The position numbers were made by a program, and so were the translations under genes. DNA of 64,000 nucleotides, taken from the NCBI RefSeq assembly GCF_030323865.1, contig NZ_CP066362.1, forward strand, positions 3,348,001 through 3,412,000. Direction: 5' to 3'. The DNA comes from Pseudarthrobacter defluvii (GTDB lineage Bacteria; Actinomycetota; Actinomycetes; Actinomycetales; Micrococcaceae). This document shows, in pieces, positions 34,370-43,493 of this stretch. How positions within the stretch are numbered: the stretch's first letter is position 1; each line of letters begins with the position of its first letter. The notes beneath the pieces were generated by a model, which was given only the letters and a program-made list of their open reading frames with translations, did not search any database and was not told the DNA's origin.

Positions 34370-35630
34370 GAGCCTGCCGGTGGCGCCGGCCGTGCCGCCA
34401 CAGCAGCAGTCCCATGACGGCCGCGGAGAGCATGCTCAGGGCGCCGGTGGCCACCAGCCCGGTCCGGACACCAAACTGCTCGGTCAGCCAGCCGGCCAGG
34501 AGTCCGCCGCACGCGTGGCCGCCCAGCAGGAGCGGCAGGTACAGGGCCATGACCCGGCCGCGGATGGCTGGACCGGCTTCGAGCTGGACCGCGGTGGCCG
34601 CGCTGGTGAGGAACAGCAGCGTCATCATGCCCACCACCACCAGCATGGCCACGAACAGCACCAGGCTGGGCATCAGCGCGGCCACCAGCTGGGACAGCCC
34701 GAAGAGGCCGGCCGCTGCCACGATGCCTTTGCGGCCCATGTTTCCCAGCCGGGCCGCCAGGAGTGCACCCGCCAAGGCACCAACCGCGCTGACGGTGTTG
34801 AACAGGCCGAAGCCCTCAACGCCGTTGTGCCACACGCGCTCGGCAAAGGCTGCCAGGACCACGGGGCCGTTCATGCCGAACGCGCCCAGCAGGCCCGCCA
34901 ACAGGATGAGCAGCAACAGCCGTGGCCGTTCGCGGACGTACCGGAATCCGGCGAGCACCTGGCCGCGTCCCCTCTCTGCCGGCACACTGGGGTGCAGCTC
35001 GTGGAGTCGGACGGCGGCAATCAGGCCCAGCACCACCAGGCCAATCACCGCGTTCGAGGCGAAGGCCGCTGCCGGTCCCGCCTGTGCGATGAGCACACCG
35101 CTGAGCGCCGGTCCGGCCATGGCGCCGAGCTGGGACAGCGCGTTGTTGAGGCCGATGGCGGGACGCAGTGCGGCGTCGCCCACCACCTCGTTGACGAAGA
35201 CCTGCCGCGTGGGCTGGTCCACCGCGGCAGTGACGCCCAGGGCCACGCAACTGGCATAGACAACCCAGACAGTAAGAGTGCCGCTCGCAGCCCAGGCGGC
35301 AAGCCCCATGCCCAGCAGCACGATGACGGCCTGGCACACCATCATGATCCGGCGCTTGGGAAAGAAGTCCACCACCAGTCCGGCAAGCGGACCCACCACC
35401 AGCATGGGCAGGAACTGGAGGGCGACGGCGGCCCCCACCGCTGCAGGGCTGCCAGTCAGCTGCAGCACCAGCCAGTCCTGGGCCAGGCGCTGCATCCACA
35501 CGCCAAGGCTGCCGGCCAGCTGCATGGCCAGGAAGAGCCGGTAGTTGTGGTGTTTTAGGGGGTGGTACCAGCGGGGCCGGCTGATTCGTTCGAGTGCTGC
35601 CTGTGCGGGACGGGTGCGTCGGGACGGCAC
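34356..35630 (-). CDS. MFS transporter (EntS/MFS_3-like exporter)
   Basis: 424 residues, twelve spans. YRLFLAMQLAGSLGVWMQRLAQDWLVL and VDQPTRQVFVNEVVG are typical of the MFS_3/enterobactin exporter-like group. It starts GTG 2 nt after the membrane protein gene and so ends the ABC operon. An export or drug/sugar efflux role is likely; the substrate is unknown. Its 3' end overlaps the GH78 gene tail to tail. Confidence 0.82.
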   Translation of the reverse strand: MPSRRTRPAQAALERISRPRWYHPLKHHNYRLFLAMQLAGSLGVWMQRLAQDWLVLQLTGSPAAVGAAVALQFLPMLVVGPLAGLVVDFFPKRRIMMVCQAVIVLLGMGLAAWAASGTLTVWVVYASCVALGVTAAVDQPTRQVFVNEVVGDAALRPAIGLNNALSQLGAMAGPALSGVLIAQAGPAAAFASNAVIGLVVLGLIAAVRLHELHPSVPAERGRGQVLAGFRYVRERPRLLLLILLAGLLGAFGMNGPVVLAAFAERVWHNGVEGFGLFNTVSAVGALAGALLAARLGNMGRKGIVAAAGLFGLSQLVAALMPSLVLFVAMLVVVGMMTLLFLTSAATAVQLEAGPAIRGRVMALYLPLLLGGHACGGLLAGWLTEQFGVRTGLVATGALSMLSAAVMGLLLWRHGRRHRQAPTPD

Positions 35631-35632
35631 GG

Positions 35633-36277
35633 TCAGCGTCGGGGACGGCTGGAGCGCAGCTTCACTGCGGCGGCGGCCATGATGAGGGTTCCGGGGACGA
35701 CGACGAAGAGGGCTGCGAGCATCCAGACGAACACCACGGCGCAGAACAGGGCAGCGGCGAGCAGCAGCGAGCCGGTCCAGTCACGGAGGGCGGCTGCCTG
35801 ACCGGCTTCGAGGGCCTGGCGCCAGGTGCCTTTGCCGGTTGCGGATCCTGCGGAGTCGGATCCTGCGAAGTCTGACCATGCGGAGGTTGTGCGGAGCAGG
35901 ACGATGGCGGCGCCGGCGGCGAGGATGAGCGTGGCAGGAAGGACCAAGCCGCGGCCCGGGAGCTGCCCCACCCATGCGAGCAAAAGGTTGAGGACAATCA
36001 CGACGGCGGCTGCCGCCGTCGTGATTCCAAGTTTCCAGCTGCCGGGCAGGGCAGCCTTGAACAGCCCCCACAGGCCGCGGACGGAATCATCCCGGCCGTT
36101 CAGGTGCCGTTCGAGGTGGGCGGTCCCGGCCGCATAGGCGGCCGGGATGGTGACGAGCGGGAGGGACAGCACCAGCACCAGTACCCCTGCCAGGAGGGTT
36201 TCGGAGAACAGGGCGAACCGGTTCACCGGAATGGGTTCTTGGCCGGATGCGGGTGTGGTGCTGTCCATGACACTCAT
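35633..36277 (-). CDS. Membrane protein, DUF624-like, in sugar ABC operon
   Basis: 214 residues with five predicted spans. It opens FALFSETLLAGVLVLVLSLPLVTIPAAYAAGTAHLERHL, which parallels the start of YesL/DUF624 proteins (two spans, then a short loop with an invariant-looking helix). It ends in a basic tail. It lies between the ABC permease and the MFS gene, in line with DUF624 genes tracking sugar ABC transporters. Function unknown. Confidence 0.7.
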   Translation of the reverse strand: MSVMDSTTPASGQEPIPVNRFALFSETLLAGVLVLVLSLPLVTIPAAYAAGTAHLERHLNGRDDSVRGLWGLFKAALPGSWKLGITTAAAAVVIVLNLLLAWVGQLPGRGLVLPATLILAAGAAIVLLRTTSAWSDFAGSDSAGSATGKGTWRQALEAGQAAALRDWTGSLLLAAALFCAVVFVWMLAALFVVVPGTLIMAAAAVKLRSSRPRR

Positions 36278-36296
36278 TTTCTGACTCGCTTCTTCT

Positions 36297-37211
36297 CTAG
36301 CCCTTGAGGCCCTGGGTGGAGACGCCTTCGACGATGTACCGCTGGAAGATCAGGAAGAAGATCAGCACGGGGAGCAGGGCCAGGACAGACATGGCGATCA
36401 TGGCGCCGTAGTCCGAGGACTGGGTCTGGTCCACGAAGAGCCGCAGGGCCAGCGGCAGCGGGTACTTGTCCGGGGTGTTCAGGTACAGCAGCGGGCCCAG
36501 GAAATCGTTCCAGCTCCAGATGAAGGAAAAGATCGAGGTGGAGATCAGGGCCGGCTTCATCAGCGGCAGCATGATGGAGAAGAAGATCCGGGCGTGCCCG
36601 GCGCCGTCGATCCGGGCCGCCTCATCCAGCTCCGTGGGCAGGCCGCGCATGAACTGGACCATGAGGAAGACGAAGAACGCGTCCGCGGCCAGGAATTTGC
36701 CGATCAGCAGCGGCACGTACGTATCCACCAGGCCCAGCTGCTGGAACACGATGTACTGCGGAATGATCACCACGTGGAAGGGCAGCAGCAGGGTGGCGAT
36801 CATCATCCCGAAGAACAGGCTGCGGCCGGGGAAGTTGATCCTGGCGAACGCGTACGCCGACACAGACGCGGACAGGATGGTTCCCACCACCGCGCCCAGG
36901 GCCAGGATCAGGGAGTTGGTGAAGAACTGCAGGGTGGATACGCCGCCGATGCCGTCCATGGCCGTGACGAAGTTGTCGAAGCTGAAGTTGTTCGACCACA
37001 GTGACGTGTTCTGCCCGCCGATTTCGGAGTTGGGCTTGAACGACGAGGCGATCATCCACAGGCCGGGGTACAGCACGATAGCCGTGAGGACCAGCGCCGC
37101 GGCATGGAAGACCACGCTCTTGGCCCGCTTGGCCCCGGCGGACTCGGACTTGGGGTTGTAGGCAGGGGCAGTGTCCGGGGTGGACTGGGTGGGGGTTGCC
37201 ATGGTTGTCAT
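36297..37211 (-). CDS. Carbohydrate ABC transporter permease (MalG-like)
   Basis: 304 residues, six spans, EAA loop ELDEAARIDGAGHARIFFSIMLP, C terminus YIVEGVSTQGLKG. The disordered N terminus (about 30 residues) is Thr/Pro rich. The ATG overlaps the stop of the upstream permease (ATGA). Confidence 0.92.
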   Translation of the reverse strand: MTTMATPTQSTPDTAPAYNPKSESAGAKRAKSVVFHAAALVLTAIVLYPGLWMIASSFKPNSEIGGQNTSLWSNNFSFDNFVTAMDGIGGVSTLQFFTNSLILALGAVVGTILSASVSAYAFARINFPGRSLFFGMMIATLLLPFHVVIIPQYIVFQQLGLVDTYVPLLIGKFLAADAFFVFLMVQFMRGLPTELDEAARIDGAGHARIFFSIMLPLMKPALISTSIFSFIWSWNDFLGPLLYLNTPDKYPLPLALRLFVDQTQSSDYGAMIAMSVLALLPVLIFFLIFQRYIVEGVSTQGLKG

Positions 37212-38161
37212 CGTGAATCACCGCTGTAGTGGACCCAGGACTTGGACGTGCGGAAGAAGATCAGCGTGATGATGCCGACCACGACCACCAGCAGCCAGGC
37301 CATGGCCGAGGCGTAGCCCATCCGGAAGTCGCTGAAGCCGCGCAGGTACAGGTAGAGGGTGTAGAAGAGGGTGGATCCGGCGGGGCCGCCGTCGCCGTTG
37401 GAGATGATGTAGGCCGACGCGAAAACCTGGAACGCGTGGATGGTTTCCATCAGCAGGTTGAAGAAGATCACCGGGGAGAGCATGGGCCAGGTGATGTTGA
37501 AGAACTTCCGCACCGGGCCGGCGCCGTCCATGGACGCTGCTTCGTAGAGCTCGCCGGGGATCTGCTTGAGCCCGGCCAGGAAGATCACCATCGGGGCGCC
37601 GAACTGCCACACCGTCAGCAGGATGAACATCGGCATGGTCATGGCGGGGTTGCCCACCCAGCCGCCCAGGTTGATCCCGAAGAAGGACAGGCCCTGGTCC
37701 ACCGGACCGGAATCGCCGAACATCGCCTTCCAGACGATCGCGATGGACACGGACGCACCAATCAGCGACGGAGCATAGAACGCCGACCGGTAGAAGCCCT
37801 GGCCGCGGCGCTTGCTGTTCAGCAGCATGGCCACCGCCAGCGCGGCGGCGAGCTTCAGCGGGGTGCCGAAGACCACGTAGGACAAGGTCACGCCCACGGA
37901 CTGCAGGAACCGTTCGTCCTGGAAGAGGGTGGTGTAGTTGTCCAGGCCGATCCACTTGGGCGCCTCAAACAGGTTGTAGTTGGTGAAGGACAGGTACAGC
38001 GAGGAGATCATCGGCCCCACCGTCAGGGCAATGAATCCCAGCAGCCAGGGCAGCAGGAACGTGTAGCCGGCACGGGCGTCCACCCCGTTGCGCTTCGACT
38101 TGCGAAGCTGCACGGGAGCGGACGACGCCGAACGCCTGCTCAGGGTTGGGCTTGAAGTCAC
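37208..38161 (-). CDS. Carbohydrate ABC transporter permease (MalF-like)
   Basis: 317 residues. AGYTFLLPWLLGFIALTVGPMISSLYLSFTNYNL is the first span of MalF-type sugar permeases. The EAA loop is YEAASMDGAGPVRKFFNITWP. It starts GTG 51 nt after the binding-protein stop. It pairs with the MalG-like permease in an importer of the CUT1 class. Confidence 0.92.
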   Translation of the reverse strand: MTSSPTLSRRSASSAPVQLRKSKRNGVDARAGYTFLLPWLLGFIALTVGPMISSLYLSFTNYNLFEAPKWIGLDNYTTLFQDERFLQSVGVTLSYVVFGTPLKLAAALAVAMLLNSKRRGQGFYRSAFYAPSLIGASVSIAIVWKAMFGDSGPVDQGLSFFGINLGGWVGNPAMTMPMFILLTVWQFGAPMVIFLAGLKQIPGELYEAASMDGAGPVRKFFNITWPMLSPVIFFNLLMETIHAFQVFASAYIISNGDGGPAGSTLFYTLYLYLRGFSDFRMGYASAMAWLLVVVVGIITLIFFRTSKSWVHYSGDSR

Positions 38162-38212
38162 GAGATCATTCCGTAAGTCGTGGAACCAGGGCGGGAGGGC
38201 ATGGCAGCCGGA

Positions 38213-39502
38213 TCAGGCGTTCTGCTTGATGACGTCTTCGGCTTCCTTGAACCACGCGTCGACGGCACCGTCAACGGTGACCTTGCCGTAGTTAAGGTCG
38301 GAGGCGATCCGGCCGAACGAAGCTTCCAGCGTTCCGAAGCCGACGATTGGCGGCTCCGGGGCATCCTTGAGGTACTGCTCGATGGACTTCTCATAATCCA
38401 CCACGAGCTTGTCGGCGCCGTCGAAGGTGGTACCGTCGCGCTGGGTCTTGGAGGCGGGGACGCCGCGGGAGGTCTTGAAGATCTGGCCCACCTCGGGGTC
38501 GTTGACCATGAAATCGATGAAGCGCGCGGCAGCATCCTTGAACTTGGTCTTGGCGCTTGCCACCATCAGCATGGAAGGCTTGAGGAACAAGCCCAGGTTG
38601 TTGGGGTCATCCGACGGCACGGGCACCAGCTTGAGTTCCTTTGCGCCGCTGTCCCCGAGGTAGCCGGCCATGAAGTTGTCCCAGGTAACCTCGGCAGCAC
38701 TGACGTTCGAACCGAACGGCGACTTGGGCTTGAGCTGGGTCACCCTCTCTTCCGGAACGATGGCCTGGGTCCCGCGAAGCTTCGAGTTGAGGTTCCACCA
38801 GGTCTTCAGGTCGTCCTTGCTGAAACCCAGCTTCCCGTCGCTGTTGAAGGCCTGCATGTTCTTCTGCCGGAGCCAGATGTTGAACTGCCACCACACGCCG
38901 GTGAAGTCCGTGGACCCATAGAGGGTGCCGTTGCCCTTGTCGCCAACTTCCTTCAGGAATGACTGGAATTCGGACCAGGTCCACTTGCCGGTGGGCTCGG
39001 CAATGCCCAGGGAGGCAAGCTTGGCGGGGTCGTAGTAGACGGCGAAGGCGTTGGTGCTGGTGGGGATGCCGTAGGTCTTGCCCTTGATCTGGCCTGAAGG
39101 CAGGAGGGACTTCTCGAAGGCGTCCGTGTTGATCTTGACCGTGCTGAGGTCCAGGAGCTGGTTGCGCTGGCCGTAGTCGCGCAGATAAGACAGGTCCCAC
39201 TGCATGACGTCCGGCAGCCCGCCGCCTGCGGCCTCGGTGGCCCGCTTCTGCCAGTAGCCGGCGAAGTCGGTGAAGTTGCCGTTGACCTTGATGTCGGGGT
39301 TCTTCGACTCGAACAAGGCGATGGCCTTGCGGGTACGCTCGGCGCGGTCGTCGTTACCCCACCAGGTGTAGTTGATGGTGACGGGCTTGTCCGCGGAGCC
39401 GGTCTGACCGGACGAGCCGGATCCGTTTCCACAGGCCGACAGTGCTGCTGCCGATGCGGTACCAATGGCGACGGTTGTGAGGAAATGCCTTCTGTTGATC
39501 AC
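38213..39502 (-). CDS. Sugar ABC transporter substrate-binding lipoprotein
   Basis: 429 residues. Twin-arginine-like start NRRHFLTTVAIG and lipobox LSACGNG near residue 22 suggest Tat-dependent lipoprotein export. The mature part (YTWWGNDDRAERTRKAIALFE) is a CUT1 solute-binding protein. GTG is preceded by AAGGAGG, a strong site. The upstream region holds both motif A and motif B operators. It is divergent from the beta-galactosidase, so a galactose-containing oligosaccharide is a fair guess. Confidence 0.9.
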   Translation of the reverse strand: MINRRHFLTTVAIGTASAAALSACGNGSGSSGQTGSADKPVTINYTWWGNDDRAERTRKAIALFESKNPDIKVNGNFTDFAGYWQKRATEAAGGGLPDVMQWDLSYLRDYGQRNQLLDLSTVKINTDAFEKSLLPSGQIKGKTYGIPTSTNAFAVYYDPAKLASLGIAEPTGKWTWSEFQSFLKEVGDKGNGTLYGSTDFTGVWWQFNIWLRQKNMQAFNSDGKLGFSKDDLKTWWNLNSKLRGTQAIVPEERVTQLKPKSPFGSNVSAAEVTWDNFMAGYLGDSGAKELKLVPVPSDDPNNLGLFLKPSMLMVASAKTKFKDAAARFIDFMVNDPEVGQIFKTSRGVPASKTQRDGTTFDGADKLVVDYEKSIEQYLKDAPEPPIVGFGTLEASFGRIASDLNYGKVTVDGAVDAWFKEAEDVIKQNA

Positions 39503-39578
39503 GGGAGCCTCCTTGCTCAATGGGTGTTTGCCAAATCTCGGTCTACAACACGGGTAGTGAGCTGGCTTACACGGCTTC

Positions 39579-39590
39579 TGAAACGATACA
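39579..39590. promoter_or_regulatory. LacI-type operator (motif A)
   Basis: TGAAACGATACA; its reverse complement TGTATCGTTTCA is one base from the rhaM-lacI site. It lies between the divergent binding-protein and GH42 genes. Confidence 0.6.
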
Positions 39591-39614
39591 ATAGCGACAT
39601 TCCCAGGATTGGGC

Positions 39615-39624
39615 AAGCGTTTTC
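39615..39624. promoter_or_regulatory. Motif B-like LacI operator core
   Basis: AAGCGTTTTC is the core of GAAAGCGTTTTC found at 47697 (reverse), 59473 and 59549. It lies 25 bp from the motif A site. Confidence 0.5.
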
Positions 39625-39676
39625 CAAACGTCTGACATCAGCCCTGTTCCATCTTCCCAGCAGACAAAGGAGTCCT

Positions 39677-41692
39677 ATGACACGGCAGGCAACCCCCGGA
39701 CAGCCGGGCGTTTGGAACAACGTCCAGGGCATCGCCTTCGGCGGTGACTACAACCCCGAGCAGTGGCCCGCCAGTGTCCGGCTGGAAGACCTCGAGCTCA
39801 TGCAGGAAGCCGGAGTCAATTTCCTCAGCGTGGGGATTTTCTCCTGGGCACTGCTCGAACCGGCAGAGGGCCAGTATGACTTCGGGTGGCTGGACGAGGT
39901 CATGGACAACCTTGCCGGGATCGGGGTTAGGGTGGCCCTGGCCACCGCCACCGCCGCTCCCCCGGCCTGGCTGGTCCGCAAGCATCCGGAAATCCTGCCG
40001 GTCACGGCTGACGGGACCGTGCTGGGACCGGGCTCACGGCGGCACTACACGCCGTCGTCGGCCGTTTACCGCCGCTACGCCACCGGCATCACCCGCGCCC
40101 TCGCCGAACGGTACAAGGACCACCCGGCCCTGGCGCTGTGGCACGTGGACAACGAACTGGGCTGCCACGTCTCAGAGTTCTACGGCGAGGAGGACGCCGC
40201 AGCCTTCCGCGCCTGGCTGCAACGCCGCTATGGCAGCATCGGGGCGCTCAACGCCTCCTGGGGCACTGCGTTTTGGTCACAAAACTACGGTTCCTTTGAA
40301 GAAATCCTGCCGCCCGCCGTCGCGCCGTCCACGCTGAACCCGGGCCAGCAGTTGGACTTCCAGCGATTCAACTCCTGGGCGCTCATGGACTACTACCGGG
40401 AACTGGTGGCCGTCCTGCGCGAGGTAACCCCGGAGATCCCGTGCACCACCAACCTGATGGCCTCCAGCGCCACCAAGTCCATGGACTACTTTGACTGGGC
40501 CAAGGATTTGGACGTCATCGCCAACGACCACTACCTGGTGGCGGCCGATCCTGAACGGCACGTCGAACTGGCCTTCAGCGCGGACCTCACCCGGGGCATC
40601 GCGGGCGGTGACCCATGGATCCTGATGGAACATTCGACGTCGGCTGTGAACTGGCAGCCGCGCAACCAGCCCAAGATGCCCGGCGAGATGTTGCGCAATT
40701 CCCTGGCCCACGTGGCCCGCGGGGCCGACGCCGTCATGTTCTTCCAGTGGCGGCAGAGCTTTGCAGGCTCGGAGAAGTTCCACTCGGCCATGGTGCCGCA
40801 CGGCGGACGGGACACGCGCGTGTGGCGGGAAGTGGTGGAACTGGGCGCCGCGCTGAAGCGGCTTGAGCCCGTGCGCGGCACCCGGGTCCAGTCCCGTGCC
40901 GCCATTGTCTTTGACTATGAAGCGTGGTGGGCCAGTGAGATCGATTCGAAGCCCAGCGTGGACGTGAAGTACCTGGACCTGCTGCGGGCCTTCCACCGTT
41001 CATTGGTGCTCCGCGGTGTCACGGTGGATATGGTGCATCCCTCCGCGTCGCTGGACGGGTACGACCTGGTGCTGGTGTGCACGCTGTACGCGGTCTCCGA
41101 TGAGCATGCCGCCAACATCGCTGCCGCGGCAGCGGCCGGCGCAACTGTCCTGGTCAGCTACTTCAGCGGAATCGTGGATATGCAGGACCACGTCCGCCTG
41201 GGCGGCTACCCCGGCGCTTTCCGCGACCTCCTGGGCGTGCGGGTGGAGGAGTTCCACCCCCTGCTGGCCGGGTCGCAGCTGAAGCTGAGCGACGGTACCG
41301 TGTCCTCGGTCTGGAGCGAACATGTCCACCTGGCTGGCGCGGAAGCGGTGAAAACCTTCACCGAGTACCCGCTGGAGGGTGTCCCCGCCCTGACCCGCCG
41401 GGCCGTGGGTTCCGGAGCCGCCTGGTACCTGGCCACCTTCCCGGACCGCGACGGCATCGATGCCCTCCTGGACAAGCTGCTGGCGGAATCCGGGGTTTCT
41501 CCCGCCGCCGCAGCCGATCCCGGGGTGGAGCTAGTGCGCCGGCGTTCGGCCGACGGGCAGAGCTTCCTGTTCGCCATCAACCACGCGCGGGAGGACGCCT
41601 CCGTCTCCGCCGCCGGCACGGACCTGTTGACGGGTGAGCCGTTTGCCGGCACTGTTCCCGCTGGCGGCGTGGCGGTGGTTGCCGAAGGCTGA
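39677..41692 (+). CDS. GH42 beta-galactosidase
   Basis: 671 residues. GGDYNPEQWP opens the GH42 TIM barrel; the acid/base Glu lies in HVDNELGCHV (near residue 160) and the nucleophile Glu in LMEHSTSAVNWQ (near 317). Trimerisation and C-terminal beta domains follow. No signal peptide: intracellular. AAAGGAG precedes the ATG; the longer upstream frame crosses the operators. It would remove beta-galactosyl residues from galactan or arabinogalactan fragments of pectin side chains. Confidence 0.93.
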   Translation: MTRQATPGQPGVWNNVQGIAFGGDYNPEQWPASVRLEDLELMQEAGVNFLSVGIFSWALLEPAEGQYDFGWLDEVMDNLAGIGVRVALATATAAPPAWLVRKHPEILPVTADGTVLGPGSRRHYTPSSAVYRRYATGITRALAERYKDHPALALWHVDNELGCHVSEFYGEEDAAAFRAWLQRRYGSIGALNASWGTAFWSQNYGSFEEILPPAVAPSTLNPGQQLDFQRFNSWALMDYYRELVAVLREVTPEIPCTTNLMASSATKSMDYFDWAKDLDVIANDHYLVAADPERHVELAFSADLTRGIAGGDPWILMEHSTSAVNWQPRNQPKMPGEMLRNSLAHVARGADAVMFFQWRQSFAGSEKFHSAMVPHGGRDTRVWREVVELGAALKRLEPVRGTRVQSRAAIVFDYEAWWASEIDSKPSVDVKYLDLLRAFHRSLVLRGVTVDMVHPSASLDGYDLVLVCTLYAVSDEHAANIAAAAAAGATVLVSYFSGIVDMQDHVRLGGYPGAFRDLLGVRVEEFHPLLAGSQLKLSDGTVSSVWSEHVHLAGAEAVKTFTEYPLEGVPALTRRAVGSGAAWYLATFPDRDGIDALLDKLLAESGVSPAAAADPGVELVRRRSADGQSFLFAINHAREDASVSAAGTDLLTGEPFAGTVPAGGVAVVAEG

Positions 41693-41733
41693 GGACTTCG
41701 GCTTCAGGTAAGTACTAAGGCTCTATGAGGTAC

Positions 41734-41764
41734 GACGGCGGCGCCCTCCGGGTGCCGCCGTTTT
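41734..41764 (+). terminator. Rho-independent terminator after GH42 gene
   Basis: A 12-bp stem (41734-41745 with 41749-41760, one G-U-type position) is followed by TTTT. Confidence 0.8.
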
Positions 41765-41929
41765 GCTAATGCGGGGGTCAGCCCTAAAACAGACGGTGCC
41801 GAGTAGGGACTGAACGTTCTTCCTCTGCCACCCTTCCTGCTACGAAGGCTTCCGCCTCTCCTCCGGCAGCTTTCCACATAGGAGATACCAGCCGTCGGAA
41901 TTGACAGAGGGTGCTGGAAGACTTTGGTT

Positions 41930-43438
41930 ATGGAAGCGGTGTTGGGGACAGCGGCAGGACCGGAGGTGGGGGCTCCGGGGCTGTCTGCTGCCGATGTGGT
42001 CCAGTCTCCGCCTGCTGTTCCGGAAGTTGCTGCCCCTTCCTTTGCTGATGTCGTGGACCTGTTGGCTCGTGTTGCGGCGCCGGCTGATGGTGCCGGAATG
42101 ATTGACCAGATCCGGGGCCTTGAGGATTTGAAGTCCCTTGCCGGTGCCCGCCAGGCCGAGCTTGCTGTGGCCTTTGATCTGTCGCAGCGGCGGGAGCAGG
42201 CCGCCGCCGGTGTCGCGTCCGGGGAGCAGGGCGCCGGGGTAGCTGCGCAGATCGCGCTGGCGCGGCGGGAGTCCCCGGCCCGGGGCTCCCGGCTGCTGGG
42301 CCTGGCCAAAACCCTGACCGGGATGCCCCGCACCTTCGCCGCGTTCCGGGCCGGCTTGCTAAATGAGTGGCGGGTGACACTGGTGGTCAAGGAAACCATC
42401 TGCCTGACTCGAGAGGACCGGGCGGGGGTGGATGAAGAACTCGCCGCGGACGCCGGCGCCCTGGACGGTATGGGAGACAAGGCCATCATCACCGCAGCCC
42501 GTGCCGCGGCGTACCGGCGCAACCCTGCTTCGGTGGCGAAGCGGGCTGCCCGGGCTGTGGGTGAGCGGTGCGTGAGTTTGCGGCCCGCTCCGGACACGAT
42601 GGCCTACCTGACCGCCCTGCTCCCGGTATCCCAGGGTGTCGCCGCCTACGCCGCCCTGGCCAAGGACGCGGACAGTGCCCGGTCGGGCGGCGATGAGAGG
42701 TCGCGGGGGCAGGTCATGGCCGACACCCTCGTCGAACGCGTCACCGGCACCCCCGGAGGAATCAGCGGGGTGGAGATCCAGCTCGTCATGACCGACCGAA
42801 CCCTCCTGCAGACCGACGCCGAACCCGCACGGCTCCCCGGCTACGGCACCATCCCCGCAGCCTGGGCCAGGGAACTCACCCTCACAACTGAATCCTCGAC
42901 AGGCCTGAATCTTTGGATCCGGCGGCTCTACACCGCCCCCGGCACAAATGAGCTGGTGGCGATGGACTCCAAAGCCAGGCTGTTCCCCGCAGGTTTGAAG
43001 CGCTTCCTCCAGGTCCGGGACAACACCTGCCGAACCCCGTACTGCGACGCCCCCATCAGGCACCACGACCACATCCTCGCCTGGCACCAGTGCGGACCCA
43101 CCAGCAGGAGCAACGGCCCGGGCCTGTGCGAAGCCTGCAACCACACCAAAGAAAGCCCGGGATGGACAGCGAAACCAGTCCCCGGCCCACGGCATACGGT
43201 GGCCACCACCACCCCAACCGCTCACACCTACCACTCCACCGCACCACCCCTCCCCGGAAGTGCACTACCGCGAGCGGACATCCGGACCGACAACATCACG
43301 TCGAGGAATGTTGGCAGGCAAGTCCGCCGCGCTCCCTCGCCGGGAAGGCCTGCCGGCGCTTCCCCACCGCCACCGGGTGTGCCACGGCGGCCAACCGTCC
43401 AGGTGTTGGGTCGTGTCATCCAGCCCACCATGACCTGA
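41930..43438 (+). CDS. DUF222 / HNH endonuclease domain protein (13E12-repeat family)
   Basis: 502 residues. A helical DUF222 region (about residues 60-330: LEDLKSLAGARQAELAVAFD) is followed by a C-terminal HNH motif with RDNTCRTPYCDAPIRHHDHILAW and LCEACNHTKESPGW, giving the Cys and His residues of the fold. The last 90 residues are Pro/Arg/Thr rich. The family is widespread, often in many copies in actinobacterial genomes; activity is rarely tested. It sits in a gap between sugar operons next to a broken gene, consistent with a local insertion point. The start is probably ATG at 41930. Confidence 0.88.
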   Translation: MEAVLGTAAGPEVGAPGLSAADVVQSPPAVPEVAAPSFADVVDLLARVAAPADGAGMIDQIRGLEDLKSLAGARQAELAVAFDLSQRREQAAAGVASGEQGAGVAAQIALARRESPARGSRLLGLAKTLTGMPRTFAAFRAGLLNEWRVTLVVKETICLTREDRAGVDEELAADAGALDGMGDKAIITAARAAAYRRNPASVAKRAARAVGERCVSLRPAPDTMAYLTALLPVSQGVAAYAALAKDADSARSGGDERSRGQVMADTLVERVTGTPGGISGVEIQLVMTDRTLLQTDAEPARLPGYGTIPAAWARELTLTTESSTGLNLWIRRLYTAPGTNELVAMDSKARLFPAGLKRFLQVRDNTCRTPYCDAPIRHHDHILAWHQCGPTSRSNGPGLCEACNHTKESPGWTAKPVPGPRHTVATTTPTAHTYHSTAPPLPGSALPRADIRTDNITSRNVGRQVRRAPSPGRPAGASPPPPGVPRRPTVQVLGRVIQPTMT

Positions 43439-43493
43439 CGGCCAACAGATAATGGGATCAGCCAACCAGCGTGCCTGTGGACGCCAGGGCAGG

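Noticed and set aside
41930-43438. DUF222/HNH protein as part of a homing element or phage.
   Set aside because: The family is common in actinobacterial chromosomes. No intron, integrase or repeats flank it here.
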